DNA of 64,000 nucleotides from Litorimonas sp039975855 (GCA_039975855.1 JBDWGH010000002.1:1116001-1180000); one strand, 5' to 3'; shown: positions 16,528 to 24,457, counted from the first letter of the stretch. Numbers and translations are program-made. The notes: generated by a model not told the origin, from the sequence alone.

Positions 16528-18960
16528 TTAGCTATCAACTTCTGCATCAAGCGCATTGGCAATAATGAAATCTCGACGAGGCTCAACGACATCACCCATT
16601 AGCTTTGTGAAAAGGTCATCCGTAACATCCGCCGCTTCGACTTTAACCTGCAACAAAGAGCGAGCATTTGAATCAAGAGTGGTTTCCCAAAGCTGGTCGG
16701 GGTTCATCTCGCCCAGTCCCTTATAACGTTGGATTTTAAATCCTTTACGTCCGCCTTCGAAAATGACGTCAAGCAATTGCGCGGGACCGGAAACATAAAT
16801 CGGATCATTTTCACCACGGCGGAAACTTGCCGTGCCTGCATAGGTCTCGCCTAAGGATGGCGCGAGTTTTTGAAGGCGCCGCGCATCGGAACTGTCACGG
16901 AAACTTGGACGCAGGATAATCCGATCCATGACGCCACGAACATCGCGTTCAAAAACGAGCGCGCCATCTTCATGATAGCTACCGGACCAACCATCTTCGC
17001 CTTCATCAGCGATCAAGTCCAAACGAGCCACCGCGCCGCTGATGAGATCTGTATGCTCCTCGACATCCAGAATTCCAGAAATTGCGATTTGCGCGATCGC
17101 ACTATCCGGCGCGCGATGCTTCATGCGGTTCAGAATTTGTTGAACCGCGAGCGCTTCTCTGGCGACGCGTTTTAAATCCTCACCCGCAATGACGGACCCG
17201 TCATCTAATGTCAGAGATGCATCTCGTGAACCTGCATCAATGAGGTATTCATCCAGCTCAGCTTGATCCTTAATGTATTGCGTATTCTTTCCGCGCTCCA
17301 CTTTGTAGAGTGGTGGCTGTGCAATGTAGAGATAACCGCGTTCGATCAGCTCCGGCATTTGACGATAGAAAAATGTCAGCAAGAGCGTCCGAATATGCGC
17401 ACCGTCAACATCCGCATCGGTCATAATGACAATCTTATGATAGCGCGCTTTATCAGCATCGAAATCCTCGCGGCCAATACCTGTACCTAGCGCGGTAATC
17501 AGCGTGCCGATTTCCTGTGATGATAACATGCGGTCAAAACGCGCGCGCTCGACATTGAGAATTTTACCTTTGAGCGGCAAAATCGCCTGATTGTGACGAT
17601 CCCTCGCTTGTTTCGCAGAGCCCCCCGCAGAGTCCCCCTCCACGATGAATATTTCTGACAGCGCTGGATCGCGCTCTTGGCAATCGGCAAGTTTCCCAGG
17701 TAAGGACGCTACATCAAGCGAGCTTTTCTTCCGTGTTAGATCGCGCGCCTTTCGAGCCGCTTCGCGGGCAGCGGCAGCTTCCGCGATTTTCTGTACAATC
17801 ATTTTCGCTTCAGCGGGATGTTCTTCAAACCACTCACCCAGCGCTTCATTCATTGCGCTCTCGACAACAGGCCGCACTTCGGATGATACCAATTTGTCTT
17901 TCGTCTGCGAGCTAAACTTCGGGTCGGGTACTTTTACCGACAAGACACAGGTCAAACCTTCACGCGCATCGTCGCCCGAGAGCTTCACCTTATCATTTTT
18001 CTTTGCCATACCTTGAGCATAGGTGTTGATCGTCCGGGTGAGTGCCCCGCGGAATCCGGCCAAATGGGTACCGCCATCGCGTTGCGGGATGTTGTTTGTG
18101 AAACAACGCACGTTCTCGTGGTAGCCATCATTCCACCACATGGCGGCATCGACGGTGATACCGTCTTTCTCAGCATGAACATTAATCGGCCCGTCAAGAA
18201 TAGCGGTTTTATTCGCATCCAAATGCCGAACAAAAGCTTCTATGCCGCCTTCGTAATAGAGCTCGGTGACAATAGGTTCTTCGGGGCGTTCATCCGTCAG
18301 AATAATCATCACGCCTGAGTTCAAAAATGCGAGTTCCCGCAGGCGGCGTTCCAGCGTTGCACGGTCAAATTCGACCATCGTAAATGTCTCTTCCGACGGC
18401 AGGAACCGAACCTTTGTTCCAGTCAGCGTTTTGACGCTGCCATCTCGGCGATTATCTTGCGGTGCATCACCAACAACTTTTAACGGAGCTAAAGAGTCTC
18501 CGTGGCTAAACTCCATCCAATGCTCTTTACCGTCTCGCCAGATTGTGAGCTGCAAAGACACAGATAGCGCATTCACGACAGAGACACCCACACCGTGCAA
18601 GCCGCCAGAGACTTTATAGGAGTTTTGATCAAATTTCCCGCCGGCATGGAGCTGGGTCATGATGACTTCGGCGGCGGAGATACCTTCTTCCGTATGCATC
18701 GCAACGGGGATACCACGGCCATTGTCAGAGACGGAACAAGACCCGTCGGGATGCAATACAACCTCTACGCGGTCGGCATGTCCGGCCAGGCTCTCATCGA
18801 TAGAATTATCGACGACCTCATAGACCATATGATGAAGGCCAGAGCCATCATCCGTGTCGCCAATATACATTCCCGGGCGTTTGCGAACGGCATCAAGTCC
18901 TTTGAGAACTTTGATGGAATCCGCGCCATAAGCGGGTGTATTTTCAGCGGGTTCGGCCAT
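16528..18960 (-). CDS. gyrB: DNA gyrase subunit B
   Basis: 810-residue ATPase subunit of gyrase, which introduces negative supercoils together with GyrA. The GHKL ATP site shows in DNSIDESLAGH and DNGRGIPV, with GLHGVGVSVVNALS as the G-loop. The TOPRIM domain has EGDSAGGSAKQARDR and the DADVDGAHI metal site. The C-terminus contains QRYKGLGEMNPDQLWETT, the usual GyrA-contact region. QAILPLKGKILNVE distinguishes it from ParE by position and context, but a ParE assignment is not wholly excluded by eye. The start has AGGA nine bases upstream, inside an inverted repeat that carries four GANTC sites. Confidence 0.93.
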   Translation of the reverse strand: MAEPAENTPAYGADSIKVLKGLDAVRKRPGMYIGDTDDGSGLHHMVYEVVDNSIDESLAGHADRVEVVLHPDGSCSVSDNGRGIPVAMHTEEGISAAEVIMTQLHAGGKFDQNSYKVSGGLHGVGVSVVNALSVSLQLTIWRDGKEHWMEFSHGDSLAPLKVVGDAPQDNRRDGSVKTLTGTKVRFLPSEETFTMVEFDRATLERRLRELAFLNSGVMIILTDERPEEPIVTELYYEGGIEAFVRHLDANKTAILDGPINVHAEKDGITVDAAMWWNDGYHENVRCFTNNIPQRDGGTHLAGFRGALTRTINTYAQGMAKKNDKVKLSGDDAREGLTCVLSVKVPDPKFSSQTKDKLVSSEVRPVVESAMNEALGEWFEEHPAEAKMIVQKIAEAAAAREAARKARDLTRKKSSLDVASLPGKLADCQERDPALSEIFIVEGDSAGGSAKQARDRHNQAILPLKGKILNVERARFDRMLSSQEIGTLITALGTGIGREDFDADKARYHKIVIMTDADVDGAHIRTLLLTFFYRQMPELIERGYLYIAQPPLYKVERGKNTQYIKDQAELDEYLIDAGSRDASLTLDDGSVIAGEDLKRVAREALAVQQILNRMKHRAPDSAIAQIAISGILDVEEHTDLISGAVARLDLIADEGEDGWSGSYHEDGALVFERDVRGVMDRIILRPSFRDSSDARRLQKLAPSLGETYAGTASFRRGENDPIYVSGPAQLLDVIFEGGRKGFKIQRYKGLGEMNPDQLWETTLDSNARSLLQVKVEAADVTDDLFTKLMGDVVEPRRDFIIANALDAEVDS

Positions 18961-18965
18961 GGAAA

Positions 18966-19003
18966 GAATCCTGAGTGAATCGTTATGGATTCATACAGGA
19001 TTC
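18966..19003 (-). promoter_or_regulatory. Inverted repeat with four 11-bp-phased GANTC sites over the gyrB ribosome-binding site
   Basis: GANTC sites start at 18966, 18977, 18988 and 18999, exactly 11 bases apart, as GAATC, GAATC, GATTC, GATTC. The two halves form a 16-base inverted repeat with two mismatches and a six-base loop. On the gyrB mRNA the right arm contains the AGGA that serves the gyrB ATG, so the hairpin could hide it; as DNA, the sites could be CcrM-methylated. Confidence 0.7.
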
Positions 19004-19014
19004 CAAAGGCCATT

Positions 19015-19039
19015 GTAAGGGCCGCGTAACGGCTCTTAC
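19015..19039 (-). terminator. Hairpin between the DUF481 gene and gyrB
   Basis: On the minus strand GTAAG-A-GCCG pairs with CGGC-C-CTTAC around TTACG, one internal mismatch. It lies just after the DUF481 gene stop and has no T-run; it may end or process that transcript before gyrB. Confidence 0.35.
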
Positions 19040-19057
19040 CTTCATTTAGGGGCAGGC

Positions 19058-19834
19058 TTAGTTCATCGTGTAAACGACACCAAAGCGCGTGATTGTGTCC
19101 GTTTTCTCAACGCCCGGCAGGACATCTGTATGATGATCAACACGGAAAGACGCGCGGGCCGCCAGATTGCCGACGAGGTTTGCCGTCAGTCCCAGCTCAT
19201 TCCAAAGATATGTGTCGCTTTCTGACCATGTAACTTCGCTGTTATTGTAAAGCGAGACCGCATCGTTGAAATCATAGATCAGCTTAGACGCACCACGCAG
19301 AGCCAGCTCATTTTGGCGATCCAATGAGCCATCAGCTTCCAAAACTGCAATCTCAGCCGCTGTGAGGCCCGCAGACACGGCAGGAAGCTGTGAGCGATAG
19401 CCGATGCCGCCTTCGATGTCCCACCCTAATGGAGCCGGCTCAACGAGCTTATATCCCAGACCTGCGCCGACATAATAACCTTCTTCAAACGCACCAAACT
19501 CATCGCGGTAGTAATCTGCATTACCCAGCGCATAGAGGCGATCCGTCAGGTTACGGTCAATCTGATAGCCCAGCACATAACGCTCTTTATTCGTCTCGCC
19601 GGACACACGGCCAAAATCAGCGGACGCGTTGAAAGCATGGCCCCAAGTCGTGCCTTGCTTGTTCAGCTTTAGGCCCAGACCCAGATCGGTCGTTTCTGTG
19701 TTACCAGTGGTCTTTGAACCCGTCAGGGAGGCTTCTCCGGACCAGCCCGTGGCGTCTTGTGCAAAAGCCGGCGCTGAGGCCAAAAGAGCGGCAGTGGCAA
19801 CGCTGGCTGCGAGTGTCTTCGTAAATTTCGTCAT
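19058..19834 (-). CDS. DUF481 (YdiY-like) outer membrane beta-barrel protein
   Basis: 258 residues. I start at the ATG preceded by AGGA at nine bases; two further in-frame ATGs upstream fit less well. A signal peptide ends APAFAQD. The mature protein shows the DUF481 pattern: WSGEASLTGSKTTGNTETTD at the start of the barrel, alternating strands (YVLGYQIDRNLTDRLYALG), and a last strand VEKTDTITRFGVVYTMN. Such proteins are small salt- or acid-responsive outer membrane barrels of unclear function. It lies upstream of gyrB on the same strand. Confidence 0.85.
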   Translation of the reverse strand: MTKFTKTLAASVATAALLASAPAFAQDATGWSGEASLTGSKTTGNTETTDLGLGLKLNKQGTTWGHAFNASADFGRVSGETNKERYVLGYQIDRNLTDRLYALGNADYYRDEFGAFEEGYYVGAGLGYKLVEPAPLGWDIEGGIGYRSQLPAVSAGLTAAEIAVLEADGSLDRQNELALRGASKLIYDFNDAVSLYNNSEVTWSESDTYLWNELGLTANLVGNLAARASFRVDHHTDVLPGVEKTDTITRFGVVYTMN

Positions 19835-19971
19835 CGTCATTTTCCTATGTTTGAGGTCAGTCTGAAAATCTTTGACGCCCTCTAAGATTGGAAAAATGTA
19901 TAATGAATGAACGGGCACATTTTTTTACGTTCATAATCTGTTCATCTTAAATCAGCCCATAGACCCCCAAG

Positions 19972-20055
19972 GCGAAGACTCGCTAAACCGCTTCCCCTCC
20001 AGGGAAGCCCCCAGGTGGTCCACCTCTGTTTGCGAGGTGGACCACCACATTTTTT
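19972..20055 (+). ncRNA. Candidate small RNA or attenuator leader with terminator
   Basis: Three consecutive hairpins run on the plus strand in a 408-base gene-free gap. GCGA/TCGC has loop AGAC near 19972-19983, GCTTCCC (19990-19996) pairs with GGGAAGC (20002-20008), and GGTGGTCCACCTC (20014-20026) pairs with GAGGTGGACCACC (20034-20046). The last is followed by ACA and six T, a textbook terminator. No plus-strand gene lies upstream to be terminated, so this looks like a short RNA, or an attenuator in the long leader of the gene at 20243. Confidence 0.4.
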
Positions 20056-20067
20056 CATCCAAATTTA

Positions 20068-20182
20068 TCCAGTGAAACAAGTGTTCTTTCTTCCTCATTG
20101 TTTCTTCCAGAATCATTCAGAGAAACAATACGCGTTCAGAGAAACAATGATTTGTTTCTTCCCGAATTGTTCAGGGAAACAA
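20068..20182 (+). promoter_or_regulatory. Array of six TTGTTTC/GAAACAA elements
   Basis: The motif TTCAGNGAAACAA occurs with small variation at 20068-20080, 20115-20128, 20134-20147 and 20170-20182. Its reverse, TTGTTTCTTCC, is at 20098-20108 and 20152-20163. The sites cover about 115 bases upstream of the gene at 20243, after the terminator, and pairs form inverted repeats. The arrangement suggests cooperative binding by a regulator I cannot name. Confidence 0.5.
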
Positions 20183-20242
20183 AATATTTGACCGAAAACC
20201 TTCGGTGACTAACAATAGCTCCATCATTAAACGGAGCGCACA

Positions 20243-21226
20243 ATGACAAATTCAAATACCCCAACCGCCGAAGTCTCTTTCAGCGATTTGGACCCATCCA
20301 AAATTATCGATCCCATCGTCGACTCGGTTAACACCGTCGGTAACGCCGTCGACAAATTACTTCTCGACAACGCGTTGGAAGAACTGGTGACGATTACCAG
20401 TTCGCTTAGGAATTTCGTCACCCAGGAATCCGCAGTCATATCGGGGGCCGCGGCGGAAATCCCCGGCATGGTCGGAACCATCTTCGGCGTTAATCTGGTG
20501 GCGGGCGAGGCCACGGGCCGCGGAATTTTATCCGACCTAAAGGCACTCTCGAATGAGCTGACAGACGCGTCGGCAGATTTTGCGGCAGATTTCGGCACGT
20601 CCCTACCCTATCTAAGCTCGACCGCATTCCTCGACAGCCTATTCCCCTCCATGAACGCGATGATGGGAAGCCTGCCACCAAAAATCCTAGGCGCGTTACC
20701 CGGCATTACAATCATCTCCGCCGGCATTGGGACACTCTCAACCGGCAAAGTCACCTTAGCCCATGGTCCAAATGGGTCGACGGAGGTCACAGGCGGAGTT
20801 ACAGGCTTGATTGCTCATATGAAAGAGACCCTCGTTCCGGCGAAACAAGCGGCCATGGCCGCCGCCTATAGCCGCGCCGCTGGCGCCGAGCCGGATACCC
20901 ACCTCAGCGATATGGCCATTGGTAAAATCACAGCGGCCTCGACGGCCGTGGTCCTCGATACGCTGATCAATCTGAGTAATTATGTTATCGAGCTTATAAA
21001 TACGGGTTTGGATGCGGTGCCTCTGGAGGTGAAGGTCGATGGGGGCGCGGCGGCCGGAGTCTTGGGATCAGGCGGGCTGACGCTGTTAAAAATCGGGGCC
21101 GTGGTCAAATTCATTGTTATCCTGGTTGGAGATGTCATCGTTCAAATCCTGCAATTCCTACGCTCTTGTTGTGACCTCACCCAGACCGTTTTGGACGTGG
21201 AGATTGCCGCTCACGCGAAATCCTAA
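20243..21226 (+). CDS. Hydrophobic helical protein of unknown function
   Basis: 327 residues, GGAG six bases before the ATG. No signal peptide is seen. The sequence is Ala/Gly/Leu-rich and mostly helical. Likely membrane or hydrophobic segments are ILGALPGITIISAGIGTL (about 150-170) and LLKIGAVVKFIVILVGDVIV near the end, followed by FLRSCCDLTQTVLDVEIAAH. Low charge, repeated amphipathic helices and a long hydrophobic hairpin recall pore-forming or holin-like proteins, but that is only a resemblance in composition. I recognise no family. Codon use resembles the core genes rather than the A+T-rich islet that follows. An elaborate upstream region suggests tight control. Confidence 0.6.
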   Translation: MTNSNTPTAEVSFSDLDPSKIIDPIVDSVNTVGNAVDKLLLDNALEELVTITSSLRNFVTQESAVISGAAAEIPGMVGTIFGVNLVAGEATGRGILSDLKALSNELTDASADFAADFGTSLPYLSSTAFLDSLFPSMNAMMGSLPPKILGALPGITIISAGIGTLSTGKVTLAHGPNGSTEVTGGVTGLIAHMKETLVPAKQAAMAAAYSRAAGAEPDTHLSDMAIGKITAASTAVVLDTLINLSNYVIELINTGLDAVPLEVKVDGGAAAGVLGSGGLTLLKIGAVVKFIVILVGDVIVQILQFLRSCCDLTQTVLDVEIAAHAKS

Positions 21227-21326
21227 ACGGCGCAAATGCGGGCTCAACCTGCGGGCAAGGGATTGTTTCGACCGACGATCAAAGCGTTCGGCCACAACCT
21301 GTATATGCCCCAACGCAGGTTGGGCG

Positions 21327-21352
21327 GTTGAAATTCCCATAGGGAATTCAAC
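21327..21352. repeat. Hairpin A, GTTGAA...TTCAAC
   Basis: GTTGAA(A)TTCCC and GGGAATTCAAC pair around ATA, followed by TAGGCGGG. The outer arms and the following TAG match hairpin B, 200 bases downstream. Confidence 0.5.
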
Positions 21353-21375
21353 TAGGCGGGCGGCAACCTGCCAAA

Positions 21376-21391
21376 GAGGGCGAAAGCCCTC
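21376..21391 (+). repeat. GAGGGC-GAAA-GCCCTC tetraloop hairpin
   Basis: A perfect six-base G+C stem closed by GAAA, a GNRA tetraloop typical of structured RNAs, followed by an A-run. Confidence 0.5.
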
Positions 21392-21444
21392 GAAAAAAGG
21401 ACAGCCCGCGTGGCGGCCCCCGCGATGGAGACCAGATGTGTTAG

Positions 21445-21726
21445 TTGTTTTACGCGAGTTTCGACACGCGGCAGCGGTTTTTGATGCACCGGTTGGGGGT
21501 CCTGCAGTTTCGCCGTCCGGTCAGACCGTTGAAACCTTTCGGTTTCAACTAGCCCCGGTTTAAGACAAAGCAGTCAACTCTCAGCACAAAAGCCCCGGCA
21601 CCGTCCGACGGCTAAACGTCGAATGCTCAAGCCCACCGTCCCCCAGACCAGCAAGTAAGCGCTCACCTGTCCTATGTCTGAAAGAACCAGTTAAATATGA
21701 GGGTGAAATGGGGAGTCGTGGACGCA
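21445..21726 (+). repeat. Dispersed ~280-base repeat, copy 2
   Basis: Diverged, inverted counterpart of the repeat at 13445-13715; shared blocks are named there. The best match is the last ~140 bases, from GCCCCGGCACC through CACCTGTCCTATGTCTGAAA to GGACGCA. An in-frame TAA interrupts the frame that is open in copy 1. Confidence 0.65.
21528..21549. repeat. Hairpin B, GTTGAAACC...GGTTTCAAC
   Basis: A perfect nine-base stem with loop TTTC, followed by TAGCCCCGG. Same outer arms and TAG as hairpin A. Confidence 0.5.
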
Positions 21727-22140
21727 AAATGTCCAAAAAAGAGCCGGGGGACCTTTTTCAATAGAGCGCCAAACAGCTAAGCTGTTCGGATATAACGGAA
21801 GTTTCGAGGTGTAGTTTTTTCAAGGAAGGAACCGAAATTCGCTCAAAAAATGAGGATTATTTTTTGGATTTTTATCAGGAGTTGATAGTTTTGGCTTTTC
21901 TACAGTTGGAAAAACCCGAACGTGGGCGTCTCTCCAAACTTTTCCCCAATCATTGGCGCCTTTATGAAGACAATCTCAAATAACAACATTTTTCGACTAC
22001 TCTAACCAATGAAGTAGCACGAAGAATCGCAATATATCAATGTTAGCAATGGTCAGAGCCAAGGGAAAGATTATAGCATCTAACTATTGAAAAACTGCTG
22101 AAAAGTTCCCAGTCAATACTAACCAACTAATATACCTTCA

Positions 22141-22650
22141 CTAGAAAACATTCCTAATAATCTGAACAACCGAAACAAAATCTAGAACCAAAAGGATTGT
22201 AACCCCACCCAACATCAATGATGTAGACAACAATCGCGCTATAAAAAACTTATTTGAAAGATGTTCGTAGTGACCTAGAGCAAACTTAGAAGAATCGCTA
22301 TGCTCTGTAATAGATGTGCCAACAGTGGATATTGCTGATTGCAAAATTACAGATCTATATGTTTGATCTTGATAAGACTCTTTATTAAATCGGATGAATT
22401 CTGACGAACTTTTTACGATACGTATTTCCTGAGGACAGAAAATTAATATTATTTTCGCAGCGAAAAAAATCATTATCGAAGACAAGAACATAGTTTTCAT
22501 CTTAATAGTCCAAGTAATTTCATTCAAAGCCCCAAAGGAGTTTAAGTATAAAATTCCATAACTACCTATCATAACAGATATTGTGTAGAAGCTTCGAATA
22601 GAGTTCGATAAAGTCTGCCAATTCAATACGTATCTATTTACAAAACCCGC
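22141..22650 (-). CDS. Membrane protein partnered with an ATPase, unknown family
   Basis: 169 residues from an ATG 11 bases after the stop of the upstream ATPase gene, with a CGGGA about 12 bases before it. Likely membrane helices are SFYTISVMIGSYGILYLNSF, TMFLSSIMIFFAAKIILIF and, at the C-terminus, LLSTSLMLGGVTILLVLDFV; between the second and third lies a ~70-residue polar, helical region. The frame stays open 95 bases further upstream, inside the ATPase gene, and would add another hydrophobic stretch (LVLLALFLLMPELIGF). I know no matching family. Small multi-helix proteins beside NTPases are often membrane effectors of immune systems, which is an inference here. A+T-rich like its partner. 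Confidence 0.65.
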   Translation of the reverse strand, partial: AGFVNRYVLNWQTLSNSIRSFYTISVMIGSYGILYLNSFGALNEITWTIKMKTMFLSSIMIFFAAKIILIFCPQEIRIVKSSSEFIRFNKESYQDQTYRSVILQSAISTVGTSITEHSDSSKFALGHYEHLSNKFFIARLLSTSLMLGGVTILLVLDFVSVVQIIRNVF

Positions 22651-22660
22651 CATAAAATAA

Positions 22661-24112
22661 TTATTTCCCGTTAGACCCGTGAAGCCAATTAGTTCTGGCA
22701 TCAGAAGAAATAGCGCCAATAATACTAGCTGCCTTGATTTTTCTTTGCACACCAAAAGGTAGTTTTTCGAAACACGACCAGCTTTGGTATTCTTCCATCA
22801 TACAAATTTCTTCCAAAATCGACTTGCCTCTAGATGTTAGAGCGACTTTGAAGCCGAATAAGTCATCACCTGTTTGGAGATTGTTCTGTATCACGTCTTT
22901 CGACATCACGCCAATACGTCTCACAAGGCGGCTATGCCGACATTTATTGAGAATCTTATTAATGCTAGCTTTTGTTACCCTTTTTCTATTTCTCCCGGAC
23001 AACTCCTTCAGGAGTTCCGTATATTGATCTTGAAAATCAGCATTAATCCAACTTGGACTCTTCAAAGCTAACAACATAGCATATGCAACTGGCACTTTCC
23101 CCAAATTATAATCATGGAACGAAAAAATATCTGGCAATAGCGTAGAGGACCTTTCATTTCCCAAACAAAACTTTACAAGTTTATCTTTTTGAAGTGGCAA
23201 ATTAAAATCTTGGGAGGTATTTAATACACGACTTACTATATCAAATCCCAAGGGGACATTGCTGTCAGAAAGAGCCTCCAGCAACTCTCTGCTTTCTACC
23301 GTCATAAAGTCAGATAACTCAATTCCATTCTTCTCATGTTCAAACCTAGAGGATATTACTTTTGTAACATCTAACTTCTTTAATGTAATTAACTCAGTTG
23401 TTTCTCTTCCCTCTTTCTCTCTCGGCATAGAGTTTGAAATAGCAACACCGTGTGGCCTTGTAGAGTATACTACCTCCACAGCATTTGTATTATTTACAAC
23501 ATATGACAATATGAAAAGTATAAGATGCTGATCAGAAACGTGTATCAAATCCACATTATCTATTAATAGATAAATTGGCTCCTTAAACCTCTTGGATTTA
23601 GAATTATCTAACTTATTTAATACCGATTGAAGAAACTCTTTTATAGCTATTTGATGAAGTGAAAAATCAAACGATCGATTTTGTATGTACTTCCTCCATA
23701 TTCCCGTCTCCAAAAAATCACTCTCTAAATCAAACGGAACATTTCCACCCTTCGCTTCATAATCAATCAACAACTCCAACTTTGCAAACAAAGTGACGTA
23801 GTCATCGACGCTAAGTCTCTTGTTTCCGAATGGGGTCATATCGTTTAATGAAATATAATGAGAATTAGGAATTTCTTTATCGAGAAATTTCATGAAAGTT
23901 GTCTTGCCACATCCAGGCGGTCCAGCAAGAAGTCGAATTTTGTCCGGTTGAGTGTTATATTGCACTCGTAATAGCCGCTTTGTATTCTCCATCTCATCGG
24001 CTCTGTCTAAAAATAGAGTACTATGATCTGAATTAGACGGGTCTAATCGACCTAGAAAAGGCGCTATGGTGCCTTTGGAAAAAAATGTGGTCAATTTGGA
24101 GCCCCCCGACAT
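22661..24112 (-). CDS. P-loop ATPase (AAA+/STAND-like) of an accessory two-gene module
   Basis: 483 residues. FLDRADEMENTKRLLRV leads into the P-loop LLAGPPGCGKTT (about 61-72). Walker B is YLLIDNVDLI (181-190), and VVYSTRP (about 214-220) fits a sensor-1 strand. The layout resembles ORC/Cdc6-like or STAND NTPases. Residues ~370-450 look like a winged-helix region (RKRVTKASINKILNKCRHSRL, ALTSRGKSILEEI). Low G+C and different codon use from neighbours point to horizontal transfer. It is followed by a membrane-protein gene, which suggests a switch that drives a membrane effector. No integrase or known defence gene is adjacent, and function is unproven. Confidence 0.75.
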   Translation of the reverse strand: MSGGSKLTTFFSKGTIAPFLGRLDPSNSDHSTLFLDRADEMENTKRLLRVQYNTQPDKIRLLAGPPGCGKTTFMKFLDKEIPNSHYISLNDMTPFGNKRLSVDDYVTLFAKLELLIDYEAKGGNVPFDLESDFLETGIWRKYIQNRSFDFSLHQIAIKEFLQSVLNKLDNSKSKRFKEPIYLLIDNVDLIHVSDQHLILFILSYVVNNTNAVEVVYSTRPHGVAISNSMPREKEGRETTELITLKKLDVTKVISSRFEHEKNGIELSDFMTVESRELLEALSDSNVPLGFDIVSRVLNTSQDFNLPLQKDKLVKFCLGNERSSTLLPDIFSFHDYNLGKVPVAYAMLLALKSPSWINADFQDQYTELLKELSGRNRKRVTKASINKILNKCRHSRLVRRIGVMSKDVIQNNLQTGDDLFGFKVALTSRGKSILEEICMMEEYQSWSCFEKLPFGVQRKIKAASIIGAISSDARTNWLHGSNGK

Positions 24113-24151
24113 ACTTCAATATGTAGGTAGGATTATCAATATAAAGTCAAG

Positions 24152-24180
24152 AAGCGTTGTGTAATTTAAGTTACACGCTT
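24152..24180. promoter_or_regulatory. Inverted repeat before the ATPase gene
   Basis: GTGTAA (24159-24164) and TTACAC (24171-24176) with a six-base centre, extended by AAGC/GCTT with a three-base bulge. It lies about 40-70 bases upstream of the ATPase ATG, next to a TTGACT, and could be an operator or the end of the ispG remnant. Confidence 0.45.
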
Positions 24181-24197
24181 GAGATTAGAGGCCTAAC

Positions 24198-24389
24198 CTA
24201 AGCCGCCATCCCCGTCGCCTTCGGCTCAACAGCCGCAACACTCTCATCGACCATCACGTCATTATCCGTCTTCCCCGTTCTCTTCCCCGCGTGATACATC
24301 ATGCCGTAACCTGCGGAGCCGCCTGTAAAGCCGATATCAGTGAACATGGCTTCGCCGGGGCCATTGACGACGCCGCCGATAATCGACAT
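24198..24389 (-). pseudogene. Displaced 3' remnant of ispG
   Basis: 63 codons matching the C-terminus of the intact IspG at 26915-28054, including its own stop. Fifty-five codons align without gaps. By hand I count 14 silent codon differences and four replacements. One replacement turns the iron-sulfur ligand Cys of GCVVNGPGE into Gly (GGVVNGPGE). No upstream part of the gene is present; homology ends sharply at 24389. It cannot encode a working enzyme. The pattern of mainly silent changes shows the two copies diverged as working genes, so one came from another lineage. Confidence 0.88.
24225..24389 (-). repeat. ispG 3'-end direct repeat, left copy
   Basis: 165 bases, about 19 mismatches by hand count against 26963-27127, same orientation. 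The two copies bracket the FG-GAP lipoprotein gene, as attachment-site duplications flank an inserted element. Confidence 0.8.
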
Positions 24390-24457
24390 CCCTCTTTACA
24401 CGCAAAAAAAATTACCCCAACAATTGCAATCTATAGTCTAAATTTTGGGAAATAACT

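Larger units (their letters stand above)
21227..22140. other. Gene-free, hairpin-rich and then A+T-rich spacer
   Basis: No convincing gene is visible over ~900 bases. The first part (to about 21570) holds several RNA-like hairpins, listed separately. Repeat copy 2 spans 21445-21726. The rest turns markedly A+T-rich at about 21740 and holds only short chance frames and a small palindrome, AACAGCTAAGCTGTT, at 21774-21788. It marks the left margin of the accessory islet. Confidence 0.6.

Noticed and set aside
21114..21563. 149-codon plus-strand frame at the end of the hydrophobic gene
   Set aside because: It begins inside that gene in another frame and runs through hairpins; Arg/Pro/Ala-rich composition is typical of a chance frame in G+C-rich DNA.
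21230..21600. RNase P RNA or tmRNA in the hairpin-rich gap
   Set aside because: Neither the GAGGAAAGTC and ACAGAA-type blocks of RNase P nor a tRNA-like acceptor end could be found on either strand.
24198..24389. Separate small gene for a 63-residue protein
   Set aside because: It is entirely the C-terminal end of IspG with a lost Fe-S ligand and without its own ribosome site.
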